A stretch of 64,000 nt of DNA from Pseudomonas gingeri (GCF_013386115.1 NZ_JACAOR010000014.1:124001-188000), one strand, 5' to 3'; positions 17,298 through 26,023 are shown, counted from the stretch's first letter. The notes: generated by a model from the letters alone, not told the origin. Numbers and translations are program-made.

Positions 17298-19199
17298 TTA
17301 GCCGAGCCATTCGATCTGAAAGCTGTAGCGTCCCAGCAGGGGCATCAGCCGTTCGCGATGGGCGCCGGCGGCAATGTGCGCCACCAGCCCGCGACGCGGG
17401 TCTTGCAGCACGTTCACGCTGACGTCCTGCACTCCGGCGTTGCTCGCCTCCTGGCGTACGACCCTGGCGATCTCCAGTTGCTGCAAGGCCGGTTTGAAGA
17501 TCTTGCCGACCGGGGTGACCGGCAGTGCCTCGAGGATCTCGATGCGCTTGGGCACGGCCGAGCGTTCGCAAATGGCCTGTCCGGCAAACGCCAGCAAGGT
17601 CGCGGCCGTGCAGCGCTGGCCAGGCTTGAGCTGGACGTAGGCGACAGGGACTTCGCCGGAATAGGCATCGGGGCAACCGACGGCTGCAACCAGGGCGACG
17701 GCCGGATGTGCCTGCAATGCTTCTTCAATCTGTTTCGGGTCGATGTTGTGGCCGCCGCGGATGATCAGTTCCTTCTTGCGTCCGGTCAGCCAGAAATAGC
17801 CATCGGCATCCTGGCGTCCCAGGTCGCCGGTGTTCAGCCAGCGCTGACCGTCAATCTCTATCCACAAACCCTGGTTGTGCTCGGCCTGCAGATAGCCGAT
17901 AAACACGTTGGGACCATGAATGGCGATCACCCCGACTTCGTCGCTCATCGCATCGCGCAGGTAGCCACCGTGTTCATCCAGTATCACTGCGCGCATGTCC
18001 TGATAGGGCAGGCGTAGGCCGATGGAGCCGATTTTCCGTTCGCCGCCCGCGGGGTTGCACGACGACACACAGGCGCCCTCGGTAAGGCCATAGCCTTCGA
18101 GGATCGGTACGCCGATTTGTGTTTCGAAATCCTTGAACAGCTCTACCGGCATCGGTGCCGCACCACACAAGGCGCTTTGCAGGCTGCCGAGATCGTGTCC
18201 TTTCACCGGTTGTTGCAACAGCGCGGAATACACGGTGGGAACACCGGAGAAAAAGTTGATCCTGAAGTGCTCGACCATCGCCCAGAAGCCCGGGATAACC
18301 CCGGCGCCGCGGTACCCTTGAGGTGTGCCGATAACCACTTGATCGCCTTGGGTCCAAGGCATCAGGCCGGTGACCAGTTGGCCGTTGACATGGAACAGGG
18401 GCAAACCGCAGAAAATCACCAGGCCGGGTTCCCGGGGTTCCATATTGCGAGCCATGGCCCATGCATTGAAGACTTCGGAGCCGTGGCTGCGCACGGCAAT
18501 TTTCGGCAGACCCGTGGTCCCACCCGTGCAGAAGTAGGAAGACGGATCTTCGGCGCGAATCTGTCTGCCGCTGTTCAAGCTCCGATGTGGCTGTTTCTTC
18601 ATCAGGCCGCGCAGGTCGGCGATCGCCAGATGGCGGTAGCGGGCCTTTTCCCTGCGGGCCATCCAGCGCAACGCCAGGCCCTTCAACGTGCCCACATAGG
18701 GCGCCATGCTGACCCAGATCACTTGCCTGACGCTGGGTAGCTGCTCCAGTTGCGCCGCGAGCCTGGGCCACAGATCGCTGCCGGGCGTCGGTGCCAGGGT
18801 GACCACGATCCTGGCCTTGGCGGCGCGCAGCAGGTCGCCCATCTGCGAGGCTTCCAGCAGTGGATTGACCGCCATGACGATGCCTGTCGCCTCGCCGCCC
18901 CAGATGATGAAATGGGTTTCCGGCAAGTTGGGCAGAATGAAGGCGATGACGTCATCGGGGCCCAGTCCGAGCCCGTGAAACGCATTGGCGGCACGGGTAA
19001 TGTCGTTGAACAGCTCGGCGTAGCTCCAGTCGTGGGTCTGCTGGAAATGCCGTGCATCGAGAAAGAAGCGCAAGGCGGGCGCATCGGGACGATCCCTGGC
19101 ACACCTCGCCAAGGCTTCATAGGTACTCGCTGCCAGTCCCTGACGATTGAGTGGGGTGCGTTCCAGCGCCTGTATATCGGCCAGGTTGGTCATCGCCAT
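17298..19199 (-). CDS. AMP-dependent acyl/aryl-CoA synthetase
   Basis: Adenylate-forming CoA ligase, 633 aa. It activates a carboxylic acid with ATP and CoA in the cytoplasm. The AMP-binding P-loop is YFCTGGTTGLPK (residues 222-233). The A5 motif is GYGLTEGAC, the hinge motif TGDLGRQDADGYFWLTGRKK, and the C-terminal catalytic lysine sits in TPVGKIFKP. The length is somewhat above the 500-570 common in the family because of a longer N-terminus and C-terminus. Its start overlaps the FAH-family stop as TGATG, so the two are translationally coupled; an ATG two codons later is the alternative start. The acid substrate is not readable. The neighbours suggest an aromatic or ring-derived acid. Confidence 0.9.
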   Translation of the reverse strand: MAMTNLADIQALERTPLNRQGLAASTYEALARCARDRPDAPALRFFLDARHFQQTHDWSYAELFNDITRAANAFHGLGLGPDDVIAFILPNLPETHFIIWGGEATGIVMAVNPLLEASQMGDLLRAAKARIVVTLAPTPGSDLWPRLAAQLEQLPSVRQVIWVSMAPYVGTLKGLALRWMARREKARYRHLAIADLRGLMKKQPHRSLNSGRQIRAEDPSSYFCTGGTTGLPKIAVRSHGSEVFNAWAMARNMEPREPGLVIFCGLPLFHVNGQLVTGLMPWTQGDQVVIGTPQGYRGAGVIPGFWAMVEHFRINFFSGVPTVYSALLQQPVKGHDLGSLQSALCGAAPMPVELFKDFETQIGVPILEGYGLTEGACVSSCNPAGGERKIGSIGLRLPYQDMRAVILDEHGGYLRDAMSDEVGVIAIHGPNVFIGYLQAEHNQGLWIEIDGQRWLNTGDLGRQDADGYFWLTGRKKELIIRGGHNIDPKQIEEALQAHPAVALVAAVGCPDAYSGEVPVAYVQLKPGQRCTAATLLAFAGQAICERSAVPKRIEILEALPVTPVGKIFKPALQQLEIARVVRQEASNAGVQDVSVNVLQDPRRGLVAHIAAGAHRERLMPLLGRYSFQIEWLG

Positions 19200-20152
19200 C
19201 AGGCTTGCTCCACCACGAGATTACGCTGGGTGCCCAGGTCGATCTGGCCATCGCTGCTGCGAATGCTGGCCTCGACGACATCGCCGGCCTTGAGGTACTG
19301 CGTGCGGCCTTCCTGGGCTTTCAGAAACAGTTTCCACTTCACGGCCTCCGGGAGCAGGGCGCCGATTCGCTGTTTCGCGGGCGAAGGCACGGTGAGCGCG
19401 CAACCGGCGGGGGTGCCGGTGGCAATCAGGTCGCCGGCGTTGAAGTCCTGGAGTCCGGACAGCTCGCTGAGGGTTTCCGCCGGTCCGTACACCAGGTTGG
19501 CAGTGCTGTCGTTTTGTCGAACCTGTCCATTGACCGTGAGGCGCAGTTGCAGGTTTTTCAGGTGATGCATGTCGTGCGCTTCCAGCAGGCACAGGTAAGG
19601 CCCGACCGGGCCGAAGGTGCGGAAGCTTTTGCCCTTGTAGAACTGCATTTGCGGAATCTGGATATCGCGGGCCGAATAGTCATTGACCACCACCACGCCG
19701 GCGACGAATTCGTGCAGGTTCTGGTCGGTGACGGTGACCTTGCCCGTGATGGCGCGTTTGAGCACCAGGCCCAACTCGATTTCATAATCGAGAAAGCGCA
19801 CGTTGCGGGGTTTGATCAGTTCACTGTCGGCGGCGACGATGCAACTGGTGGCTTTGGTGAAGATCATGTTGAAGTGCTTGGCGTCGGGGTCCATGCCTGA
19901 TTCGATCATGTGCTGACGGTAGTTGGCGCCCTGGCAGACAAACTGTTGGTCGCGGGTGACTGGCGAAAGCAGCTTGACGGCGGTCAGGGGCAGATCGCCC
20001 TGGTTCATCCGGGCCAGTTCGGTGACGTTGGTGTTGTTGATGAATTCGCCGGTACTGGCGTAGTCACCGGCGATCACGGTGATCCTGGCGGCGTGAATCA
20101 CGCCCCATTGCGCGCGATTCTGGTATTCGAAGCGGATTACATGCACTGCCAT
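19199..20152 (-). CDS. Fumarylacetoacetate hydrolase (FAH) family protein
   Basis: FAH-family enzyme, 317 aa. Metal-binding acidic residues are visible in DYEIELGLVLKR and the motif VVVNDYSARDIQ, with a C-terminal GDLIATGTPAGCAL, all hallmarks of the fold. Members hydrolyse or hydrate C-C bonds in acylpyruvates and 2-hydroxy-dienoates formed after ring cleavage. The ATG at 20152 is chosen because conserved sequence begins there; the frame stays open for 75 codons upstream without similarity. It is coupled to the acyl-CoA synthetase gene (TGATG overlap). It lies 86 bases downstream of the extradiol dioxygenase gene, fitting a meta-cleavage route. Confidence 0.88.
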   Translation of the reverse strand: MAVHVIRFEYQNRAQWGVIHAARITVIAGDYASTGEFINNTNVTELARMNQGDLPLTAVKLLSPVTRDQQFVCQGANYRQHMIESGMDPDAKHFNMIFTKATSCIVAADSELIKPRNVRFLDYEIELGLVLKRAITGKVTVTDQNLHEFVAGVVVVNDYSARDIQIPQMQFYKGKSFRTFGPVGPYLCLLEAHDMHHLKNLQLRLTVNGQVRQNDSTANLVYGPAETLSELSGLQDFNAGDLIATGTPAGCALTVPSPAKQRIGALLPEAVKWKLFLKAQEGRTQYLKAGDVVEASIRSSDGQIDLGTQRNLVVEQA

Positions 20153-20238
20153 GACAGGGGCTCCCGAGGCGTCGATCGGCTGATGCTGCATGGCATCAGA
20201 TTGTTGTTGTGCTGCGTTTGAAATCGTTGCCAACGGCC

Positions 20239-21327
20239 TCAGCCGAACAGGCGCGCCAGGGTGACCAGCTTGCGAAAGGTCAGGTCTGGGCTGTGCCTGA
20301 GGTTGTGAATCAATGCGCGGATGGCGCGCAGGGTCATCTTCGGCTTGGTGAAGCTGCGGGGCATGCGCTCGCCCCACTGCGCCATGGCCTGGGCACTGAT
20401 GCGGTGCAACTCGGTTGGCTGCTCCTGGGTGAACAGATCGCCATCGCAGTAGTGCTCATGTTTGTCGCCCCAGGGATCTTGCCAGTAGTCGAAAATCTGG
20501 CTGCCGAGAATGTGCCGGCCGATACCCCAGGCGTGCACCCAGCCCCGCTCGCGCAGGATGCGTTGACCCATGCCGACCGCGTCCGCGTCGACCACTTCAT
20601 AGGCACTGTGGCTGTAGGCGGGCATGAAGCCTTGCGCCAGGGCCAGGGTGTGATGGTCCGCCGGGGTATCGCCGAGGTCCAGGCGCATGAAGGTCACCGC
20701 CGGTGAGCCGTCAGGCAGCACCTGCACATCGCTGGGAATCAATCCGAAATGTTCCGTGTACCAGGCGCACGTCGCCTGGTAGTCGGCCACTTCCAGCACC
20801 ACATGCCCCAGCTTGAGAATCTCCGGAGCGCTGGCCGGGGGGCGTTGGGTGGCGTTGATGCGCGGGAGTTGTTCGGCCACGTTGAAGGGCAGGGGAGCCC
20901 GGTGCTGCAAGGGCTTGACCGGCACTTGCCCGTGGATGGCCTCCACCACGAACCCCGACGGATCACGCAGGCACACCCGCTCGCCGCCGCCCGGTTGGGG
21001 CTGCTCCTCAACCCCTGAAGCACCGGGCAGGCGCGCCAGTCTGAGCAGGTCTTCCCGTGTCGCGACGGCCAGTGCGAAGCCGACAAAGCGCGCTTCGTCA
21101 GCCTTCTCGATGCGGTAGCAATAAGCGGCACTGTCGGTGCCGCGCAGATACAGCGTATCGGTCGCCCGATGGCTGACGGTGAGGCCGAAATCGCGCAGGA
21201 ACCGTTCCGCCTTGACCAGATCCGGGCGCTGGAAAATCAGGTAGGCAAGCCGCTGGGCCTTTACCGTCGGGTGCGGGTGGCGCGCCGGCTGCGGGGTGGC
21301 AAGGGTCAGGGTCTGGCGATTGCTCAT
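20239..21327 (-). CDS. Extradiol ring-cleavage dioxygenase-like VOC protein
   Basis: Two-domain vicinal-oxygen-chelate protein, 362 aa, with the layout of type I extradiol dioxygenases such as BphC and 2,3-dihydroxy-aromatic cleavage enzymes. The second domain (about 172-295) keeps a 2-His-1-Glu iron set: His175 in LGHVVLEV, His240 in YSHSAYEV and Glu291 in KHEHYCDGDLF. The first domain (about 24-133) lacks it, as usual. A 60-residue tail follows. It would open a catechol-type ring next to a hydroxyl group using oxygen. GGAGAAC precedes the ATG. Position upstream of the FAH and CoA-ligase genes supports ring cleavage, but the natural substrate is unknown. Confidence 0.88.
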   Translation of the reverse strand: MSNRQTLTLATPQPARHPHPTVKAQRLAYLIFQRPDLVKAERFLRDFGLTVSHRATDTLYLRGTDSAAYCYRIEKADEARFVGFALAVATREDLLRLARLPGASGVEEQPQPGGGERVCLRDPSGFVVEAIHGQVPVKPLQHRAPLPFNVAEQLPRINATQRPPASAPEILKLGHVVLEVADYQATCAWYTEHFGLIPSDVQVLPDGSPAVTFMRLDLGDTPADHHTLALAQGFMPAYSHSAYEVVDADAVGMGQRILRERGWVHAWGIGRHILGSQIFDYWQDPWGDKHEHYCDGDLFTQEQPTELHRISAQAMAQWGERMPRSFTKPKMTLRAIRALIHNLRHSPDLTFRKLVTLARLFG

Positions 21328-21414
21328 TCTTGTTCTCCAAAGCTTTTTTCAGGCAAAAGCTGCCCGTCGCCCCTGAAAACACAGGGGGCGGGCCCATCGG
21401 GACTCAGTCGTGAA

Positions 21415-22029
21415 TCAGCCGGAAGGCGGCAGCGGCGGCAGCTCCACGGTGGCCAGCACACGGGCGTCTTCAATGCTCACGCCCAACGCCCGCAATATCA
21501 GTTCGGCCGTATCGGTGCCGGCATCCCGCCAGGTCTTCAGGCCTTCCAGCACCAGGAACATCGAACCGAGGACGCTGCTGGCAATAAACGAAATGATCGT
21601 GACCATCTGTTCCTGGCGAAAGTGGTAGCGGCCGATGCCCAAACCGTGGATCAGGTCCGGGACGGCCTGGCTGGAGAACATTTCCCGCAGAGCCAGGTTG
21701 CTCAGCGCGAAGCGACTCATGAAGGCGCCCCAGTGTGGCTCTTCATGGGTGCGACGGATAAACAGGCGGATGCCGTTGGCCAGGCGCTGCGCGGGGTCTT
21801 CAAGGCTATCGATGCTCTTTTTGACGCGCTGGTGCATGTCTGCGCTGAGCTGGCTGGCGACCTGCTCGAACAGTTTGTCCATCGTCTCGACGTTGTTGTA
21901 GATGGTGCCGCGCGCCACGCCCGCTTCCTGGGCAAGGTCGCTGATGTTGACCTGACTGATGCCTTTCTCGGCAAACAGGCGCAAGGCCGCCTGATGGATG
22001 CGTCGCTGCACCGGGTTCAATGACTCCAC
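21415..22029 (-). CDS. TetR family transcriptional regulator
   Basis: TetR-type repressor, 204 aa from the GTG at 22029, which is preceded by GGAGAGAG. A second GTG at 22071 would add 14 residues but overlaps the operator-like palindrome at 22062-22077 and lacks a ribosome site. The helix-turn-helix is ISDLAQEAGVARGTIYNNVE. The ligand domain has no recognizable specificity. It is divergent from the amidohydrolase gene and lies 87 bases upstream of the dioxygenase gene on the same strand. Two matching palindromes TGAAC-N6-GTTCA flank the divergent gap, so control of both directions and of itself is likely. Confidence 0.88.
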   Translation of the reverse strand: MESLNPVQRRIHQAALRLFAEKGISQVNISDLAQEAGVARGTIYNNVETMDKLFEQVASQLSADMHQRVKKSIDSLEDPAQRLANGIRLFIRRTHEEPHWGAFMSRFALSNLALREMFSSQAVPDLIHGLGIGRYHFRQEQMVTIISFIASSVLGSMFLVLEGLKTWRDAGTDTAELILRALGVSIEDARVLATVELPPLPPSG

Positions 22030-22061
22030 AAGCTCTCTCCACCATTCGAATCTGAAGCTAT

Positions 22062-22077
22062 TGAACGTCACTGTTCA
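22062..22077. promoter_or_regulatory. TetR operator candidate, copy 1 (TGAAC-N6-GTTCA)
   Basis: The inverted repeat TGAACGTCACTGTTCA lies 33 bases upstream of the preferred TetR start. The same half-sites and spacing recur at 22216-22231 on the other side of the divergent gap. Confidence 0.6.
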
Positions 22078-22214
22078 GTTTGAGTCAATCGTGTATTTCG
22101 AGGTGGAATCCTGTTTTTAACGAAATTTCTCACGTAATTATTGATTTAGAGCGGTTATGGCTTTTTATCCTGATTTTAACCTGGGTGTTTAAGTGACAGG
22201 TTCGATTGACGAAT

Positions 22215-22232
22215 ATGAACACGGGTGTTCAT
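22215..22232. promoter_or_regulatory. TetR operator candidate, copy 2 (perfect 18-bp palindrome)
   Basis: ATGAACAC-GG-GTGTTCAT is a palindrome with perfect 8-bp arms and a 2-base spacer. Its core matches copy 1 as TGAAC-N6-GTTCA. It lies about 70 bases upstream of the amidohydrolase start at 22304, where a repressor could block the promoter. Confidence 0.65.
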
Positions 22233-22303
22233 TATGTTGCGTGAGTGTTTTATCGTGGGCTACCACGGCCAGGTTGCGACTGTTCTCGCCAGGAATAACA
22301 ACA

Positions 22304-23377
22304 ATGCCCCTCAAGCAAGGCCTTATCGACGTACACCATCACATCATTCCCCCCGCGTTCCGCGATGCCATCCACGAGCGGGGCATGGAGCGCCACGCCG
22401 GTGCGCTCCTGCCCGGATGGACGCCCGAACAGTCGATCGATGTCATGGACATGAATGGTATCCAGCGTGCCATTACCTCCATCTCCACACCCGGTGTGCA
22501 TCTGGGCGACGGGGTGGAGCAGGCGCGGCAACTGGCGCGGGACTGCAACGAATACGCGGCGAAGATGCGCGATGATTTCCCGGAGCGCTTTGGCAACTTT
22601 GCGGTACTGCCCATGCCGTTCACCGAAGCCGCTTGTGGCGAAGCGATCTATGCGCTGGACGTGCTCAAGGCCGAGGGCATCGTGCTATTCGGCAGCACCG
22701 ACGGGGTGTTTCTGGGCGACCCGCGTCTTGACGAGCTGATGAGTGAGCTGGATCGTCGCGGCACGGTAGTGTTCGTTCACCCCAACCTGCACAGGAGCAG
22801 TGAGCAACTGGGTTTCAAGACCCCCGGTTTCCTGATCGAGTTTCTCTGCGATACCACTCGCGGGGCGGTCAATCTGATCCTGACCGGGACAATGGAGAAA
22901 TACCCTCGTATTCGCTGGATCCTTGCCCACGGTGGTGGCTTCCTTCCCTATGTCGCCTGGCGTGTTTCCCTGGCCAACGCCATGCCGCAATTTCAGCAGC
23001 TGGCTCCCCAGGGCATTCTCACCTACATCCGCCGTTTCTACTTCGATACAGCGCTGTCGCCGTCGCGTTACTCGATGGCCGCGCTCAAGGAGCTGGTCGA
23101 GCCCGATCACATTCTCTTTGGCAGCGATTTTCCGTTTGCCCCGGCTCCCGCCACCAGCCTGCAATGCCAGACCCTGGAAGCAAACACCCTGTGGTCCGCC
23201 GACGAGCATTACGGAATCAATCGTGGGCATGCGCTGCGTCTGTTTCCCCAATACCGGCAGCCGGGGGAAGTCGTGCAGGCAGCGCCCATCTATGCTGGCG
23301 AATCTTTTTCCAGCCGGCTCAAACGCAGCCTGACCAGGCCGGTTGGCGCGTTGGCCGAGCGCATGCGTAATCGTTGA
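22304..23377 (+). CDS. Amidohydrolase family protein (ACMSD/gamma-resorcylate decarboxylase type)
   Basis: Metal-dependent hydrolase or decarboxylase of the amidohydrolase_2 class, 357 aa. Metal ligands are visible in the N-terminal DVHHHIIP (residues 9-16), a central VFVHPNLH, ILAHGGGFLPY, and the late aspartate of ILFGSDFPFAP. This set matches aminocarboxymuconate-semialdehyde and resorcylate-type decarboxylases. The ATG at 22304 follows AGGAA; a 37-codon upstream open extension covers the operator region and is not conserved-looking. It is the only plus-strand gene of the catabolic island. It is divergent from TetR and convergent with a second TetR. It could remove CO2 from a ring or ring-cleavage acid; the substrate is unknown. 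Confidence 0.88.
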   Translation: MPLKQGLIDVHHHIIPPAFRDAIHERGMERHAGALLPGWTPEQSIDVMDMNGIQRAITSISTPGVHLGDGVEQARQLARDCNEYAAKMRDDFPERFGNFAVLPMPFTEAACGEAIYALDVLKAEGIVLFGSTDGVFLGDPRLDELMSELDRRGTVVFVHPNLHRSSEQLGFKTPGFLIEFLCDTTRGAVNLILTGTMEKYPRIRWILAHGGGFLPYVAWRVSLANAMPQFQQLAPQGILTYIRRFYFDTALSPSRYSMAALKELVEPDHILFGSDFPFAPAPATSLQCQTLEANTLWSADEHYGINRGHALRLFPQYRQPGEVVQAAPIYAGESFSSRLKRSLTRPVGALAERMRNR

Positions 23378-23438
23378 CGGCGGCGCTTGGGGTCAGTCAA
23401 CCATCCTGATAACCAGCCGAGTGCCGAGGTCGGCGCGC

Positions 23439-24098
23439 TTACTCGCCGGCTCGCGGCAAAGGATGGGTGGCGAGTTTTCTGGCCTTGGCCGGGGTGGCGC
23501 CCAGGGCTTTAAGCACCATCTCGGCGACTTTCTCATCATGTTGCTCGACTGCACGGCCCTCGATCGCACTGCGCATGCCTCCTGTGGCACAGGCAATGAC
23601 CAGGTCCAGGGCCACGCTTTCGTCGGTAAATGACAGGTGCCCCTGTTCTGCGCCACTGCGAAGATCCGCCTGGACGTGCATCGCGAGCTTTGAGCGCAGA
23701 CCTTTATCAAAGTGCACGATCCGCACCAGCGCACTGGCCCAGTCCGGGTCGGCAATCGCACGCAGGATAAACATGCGCACACCGATCGCAACGCGCTGGG
23801 CGCCGTTATCAATACCTGCGCTCAAGCGGGAAATGTCTTCGGAGAACTCGCTGGCCATGGCGATCCCCACGGCCTCCGCGACCTCTTCGCGGGTGCGGAA
23901 GTAGTTATAGATGGTGCCGGTGGATACCTGCGCTTCTTCAGCCAGTTCCAGCAGGCCCGTTTCAAGCACGTCCTTGCGGGCGAATACCCGCAGCGCGGCA
24001 TCCAGCAGGCCCTGGCGCGTGCGCTCCTTTTTCTTGTGGCCTCGGGTCAGGGGGGCCAGGGTATCGGTGGACTGTTCGGCGTCGGCTTTTTTGCTCAT
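23439..24098 (-). CDS. TetR family transcriptional regulator
   Basis: TetR-type regulator, 219 aa. A basic N-terminal leader (RGHKKKERTRQGLLDAALRVF) is followed by the helix-turn-helix LLELAEEAQVSTGTIYNYF and a ligand domain. It lies 81 bases downstream of the flavin hydroxylase gene on the same strand. It has its own upstream palindrome GTAATC-A-GATTAC (24147-24159), which suggests autoregulation from an internal promoter. It converges with the amidohydrolase gene. It shares no close similarity with the TetR at 21415-22029 beyond the fold, so the two may sense different intermediates. Confidence 0.88.
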   Translation of the reverse strand: MSKKADAEQSTDTLAPLTRGHKKKERTRQGLLDAALRVFARKDVLETGLLELAEEAQVSTGTIYNYFRTREEVAEAVGIAMASEFSEDISRLSAGIDNGAQRVAIGVRMFILRAIADPDWASALVRIVHFDKGLRSKLAMHVQADLRSGAEQGHLSFTDESVALDLVIACATGGMRSAIEGRAVEQHDEKVAEMVLKALGATPAKARKLATHPLPRAGE

Positions 24099-24132
24099 TG
24101 GAATGCCTGGAGATTTATTGCGCGGCTGGATG

Positions 24133-24179
24133 AAAGATCAGTGATAGTAATCAGATTACCGTCAATATTGCTGATCTTT
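24133..24179. promoter_or_regulatory. Nested palindromes upstream of the second TetR gene
   Basis: The gap carries a perfect 13-base palindrome GTAATC-A-GATTAC (24147-24159). It sits within an outer inverted repeat AAAGATCAG (24133-24141) and CTGATCTTT (24171-24179). The position, 50-80 bases upstream of the TetR start, fits an autoregulatory operator. The outer arms could also form a hairpin after the hydroxylase gene. Confidence 0.55.
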
Positions 24180-25775
24180 TCAATTAACCAGCAGGGCCAT
24201 GCAGGCTTTTGCCAGGTCATTTGCCTGGCCCGCTGCGCCGCTATGCATCACGATCCGGTCGGGGCGAACGATCAGCAGCGAATGAGCCGGCAGGCATTTC
24301 AGCAACTCGCCGCTCAAGTCCTCGACCCAATGAGTGTCTGAATGACCCCGTTGGCCACGCTGGACGATCTGCAGATACCCGCCACCATGAGCCTGCCATT
24401 GTTCATGGGTGGCGGGTTCAAGTTGTTGGCGCGGGTCGGTGCCGAAACCGATCAGGGTCATTTGATCGCCCAGTACATCGTCACTCAAGACGATTCCGTG
24501 GCGCGGATCGCGTACCAGGCATTGGCTCAACAGGCCGCCGACAGGAAGGGACTTCGTCCTGCGCTGTTGGCTGAACAGTCCCTTCCTGAAACGGTTCTTC
24601 GGTTTGATGTCCAGCTCTTCGAACAGCCGGCGTGTGGGCGGGAACAGCGTCAGTGATTTCATCACCCCATGGATCAACAAGGCGACCAGGGCATTGCGCG
24701 GCATCACCGCACGCCCCATCAGTTTCGCCAGATCGATCATCTCCTTGGCATGGGGACGGCGTTCCTGATCATAGCTGTCGAGTATGCCGGGGGCTGCGCG
24801 GTTGTCGAGAACCCAGGCCAGTTTCCAGGCCAGGTTGCACGCGTCCCTCAGCCCGGCCACCAATCCCTGGCCGACAAAGGGCGGCGTAATGTGCGCCGCG
24901 TCGCCAATCAGAAATACCCGATCCTTTTGAAAACTTTCACAGCATCGCGCGTGGAAGCGGTACACCGCCGTGCGTTCGATACTCAAGTCGGCAGCCTTTA
25001 CCCAGGGGGCCAACAGCTGCGCGATGCGATGCGGCTGCTCCATTTCCTCTCGCGTTTCCCCGGGCTGCAGCATGAACTCCCAGCGTTCCCGGCCGCCGGG
25101 CGCGGGCATGTGAGGGGTAGGGCGACGATGATCACAAAGAAACTCGACATGGTCGATCGCCTGCTCTTCGCGGCCATTGGCATCCACGATCAACCAGTCT
25201 TCGGCATAGGTCTGCCCGCTGAAATCCTGGCCAATCAGGTTGCGTACCCGTGACCCCGCACCGTCTGCGCCGATCAGGTATCTGGCGTTGACGGTAAATG
25301 TCTGGCCATCCTGATCCAGCACAAAGGCTTCCACGTGCTCGCCATGCTGCTGGACATCGAGCAACTCGTAACCCGTGCACGTGGTGATGCCGGGGTATTG
25401 CAGCAACCGGCTGCGCAACGCGTTTTCCAGGTCGGGTTGGTAAAAGGTCACCAGTTTGGGATGGCCGTCGATGCAGCCGCTGGTATTGGCGCGGCTGAAC
25501 TGGCCCACCAGTGGACAGTGCATTTTGACTTCGGGAATAACCTGTTTATCGAAGGCGTCTTCAGGCAGGCCGATCAACTGCAGCATGCGCAAGGCTTCGT
25601 TATCCAGGGCAATAGCCCGTGGCATACGCAGTATCTCGTGCTGCCTGTCGATCACCAGGGCATTGACCTGATAACGCCCGAGCAGGGCCGCCAGCGCAGC
25701 ACCCACCGGACCGAAGCCGACAATCAGTACGTCAGTCGAGATTGGCAGCGGGGTATTTTTATTGTTGTTTTCCAT
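24180..25775 (-). CDS. FAD-dependent aromatic hydroxylase (MhpA-like)
   Basis: Class A flavoprotein monooxygenase, 531 aa, of the MhpA/PheA type that hydroxylates phenolic rings with NAD(P)H and oxygen. The N-terminal FAD dinucleotide fold is VLIVGFGPVGAALAALLGRY (near residues 17-36). The second FAD motif is RVFLIGDAAHITPPFVGQGL, and a C-terminal thioredoxin-like part is present. The overall sequence resembles 3-(3-hydroxyphenyl)propionate hydroxylases. Only a weak ribosome site is seen before the ATG. It would make the dihydroxy-aromatic substrate for the extradiol dioxygenase at 20239-21327. Tandem AT-rich palindromes lie 70-100 bases upstream. Confidence 0.9.
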   Translation of the reverse strand: MENNNKNTPLPISTDVLIVGFGPVGAALAALLGRYQVNALVIDRQHEILRMPRAIALDNEALRMLQLIGLPEDAFDKQVIPEVKMHCPLVGQFSRANTSGCIDGHPKLVTFYQPDLENALRSRLLQYPGITTCTGYELLDVQQHGEHVEAFVLDQDGQTFTVNARYLIGADGAGSRVRNLIGQDFSGQTYAEDWLIVDANGREEQAIDHVEFLCDHRRPTPHMPAPGGRERWEFMLQPGETREEMEQPHRIAQLLAPWVKAADLSIERTAVYRFHARCCESFQKDRVFLIGDAAHITPPFVGQGLVAGLRDACNLAWKLAWVLDNRAAPGILDSYDQERRPHAKEMIDLAKLMGRAVMPRNALVALLIHGVMKSLTLFPPTRRLFEELDIKPKNRFRKGLFSQQRRTKSLPVGGLLSQCLVRDPRHGIVLSDDVLGDQMTLIGFGTDPRQQLEPATHEQWQAHGGGYLQIVQRGQRGHSDTHWVEDLSGELLKCLPAHSLLIVRPDRIVMHSGAAGQANDLAKACMALLVN

Positions 25776-25843
25776 GGGAGACCGTGTGATTTCAGCGTCG
25801 TTGTGCGAGTTGCCACGATGGGCTCGTCAATTTCATGGGACAA

Positions 25844-25876
25844 TATTCAATATTGAATAATAATTCAATATTGGAT
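25844..25876. promoter_or_regulatory. Tandem AT-rich palindromes upstream of the hydroxylase gene
   Basis: A perfect 16-base palindrome TATTCAATATTGAATA (25844-25859) is followed by a near-copy ATTCAATATTGGAT (25863-25876). The centres are 18 bases apart, so the two sites lie on nearly the same face of the helix. They stand 70-100 bases upstream of the hydroxylase ATG. They differ from the TGAAC-N6-GTTCA and GTAATC-type palindromes nearby, so a third regulator is possible. Confidence 0.55.
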
Positions 25877-26023
25877 TTATTCTCATAAAATTGCGAGTGC
25901 GTGGGTTGCCCACGACCACACTGATCAGCACGGTGCCAAGGGTGTCTGTTCTTGCGGCTTTTGCATCGGTGCAGGGTTAGCACCAGGAATGTCAGGGGAG
26001 GGCTTCGCCGATGATCACCATCG

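Noticed and set aside
22071..22193. Longer N-termini for TetR (GTG at 22071) and for the amidohydrolase (from 22193).
   Set aside because: Both would run through the palindromic operator sites and lack Shine-Dalgarno sequences; shorter starts have them.
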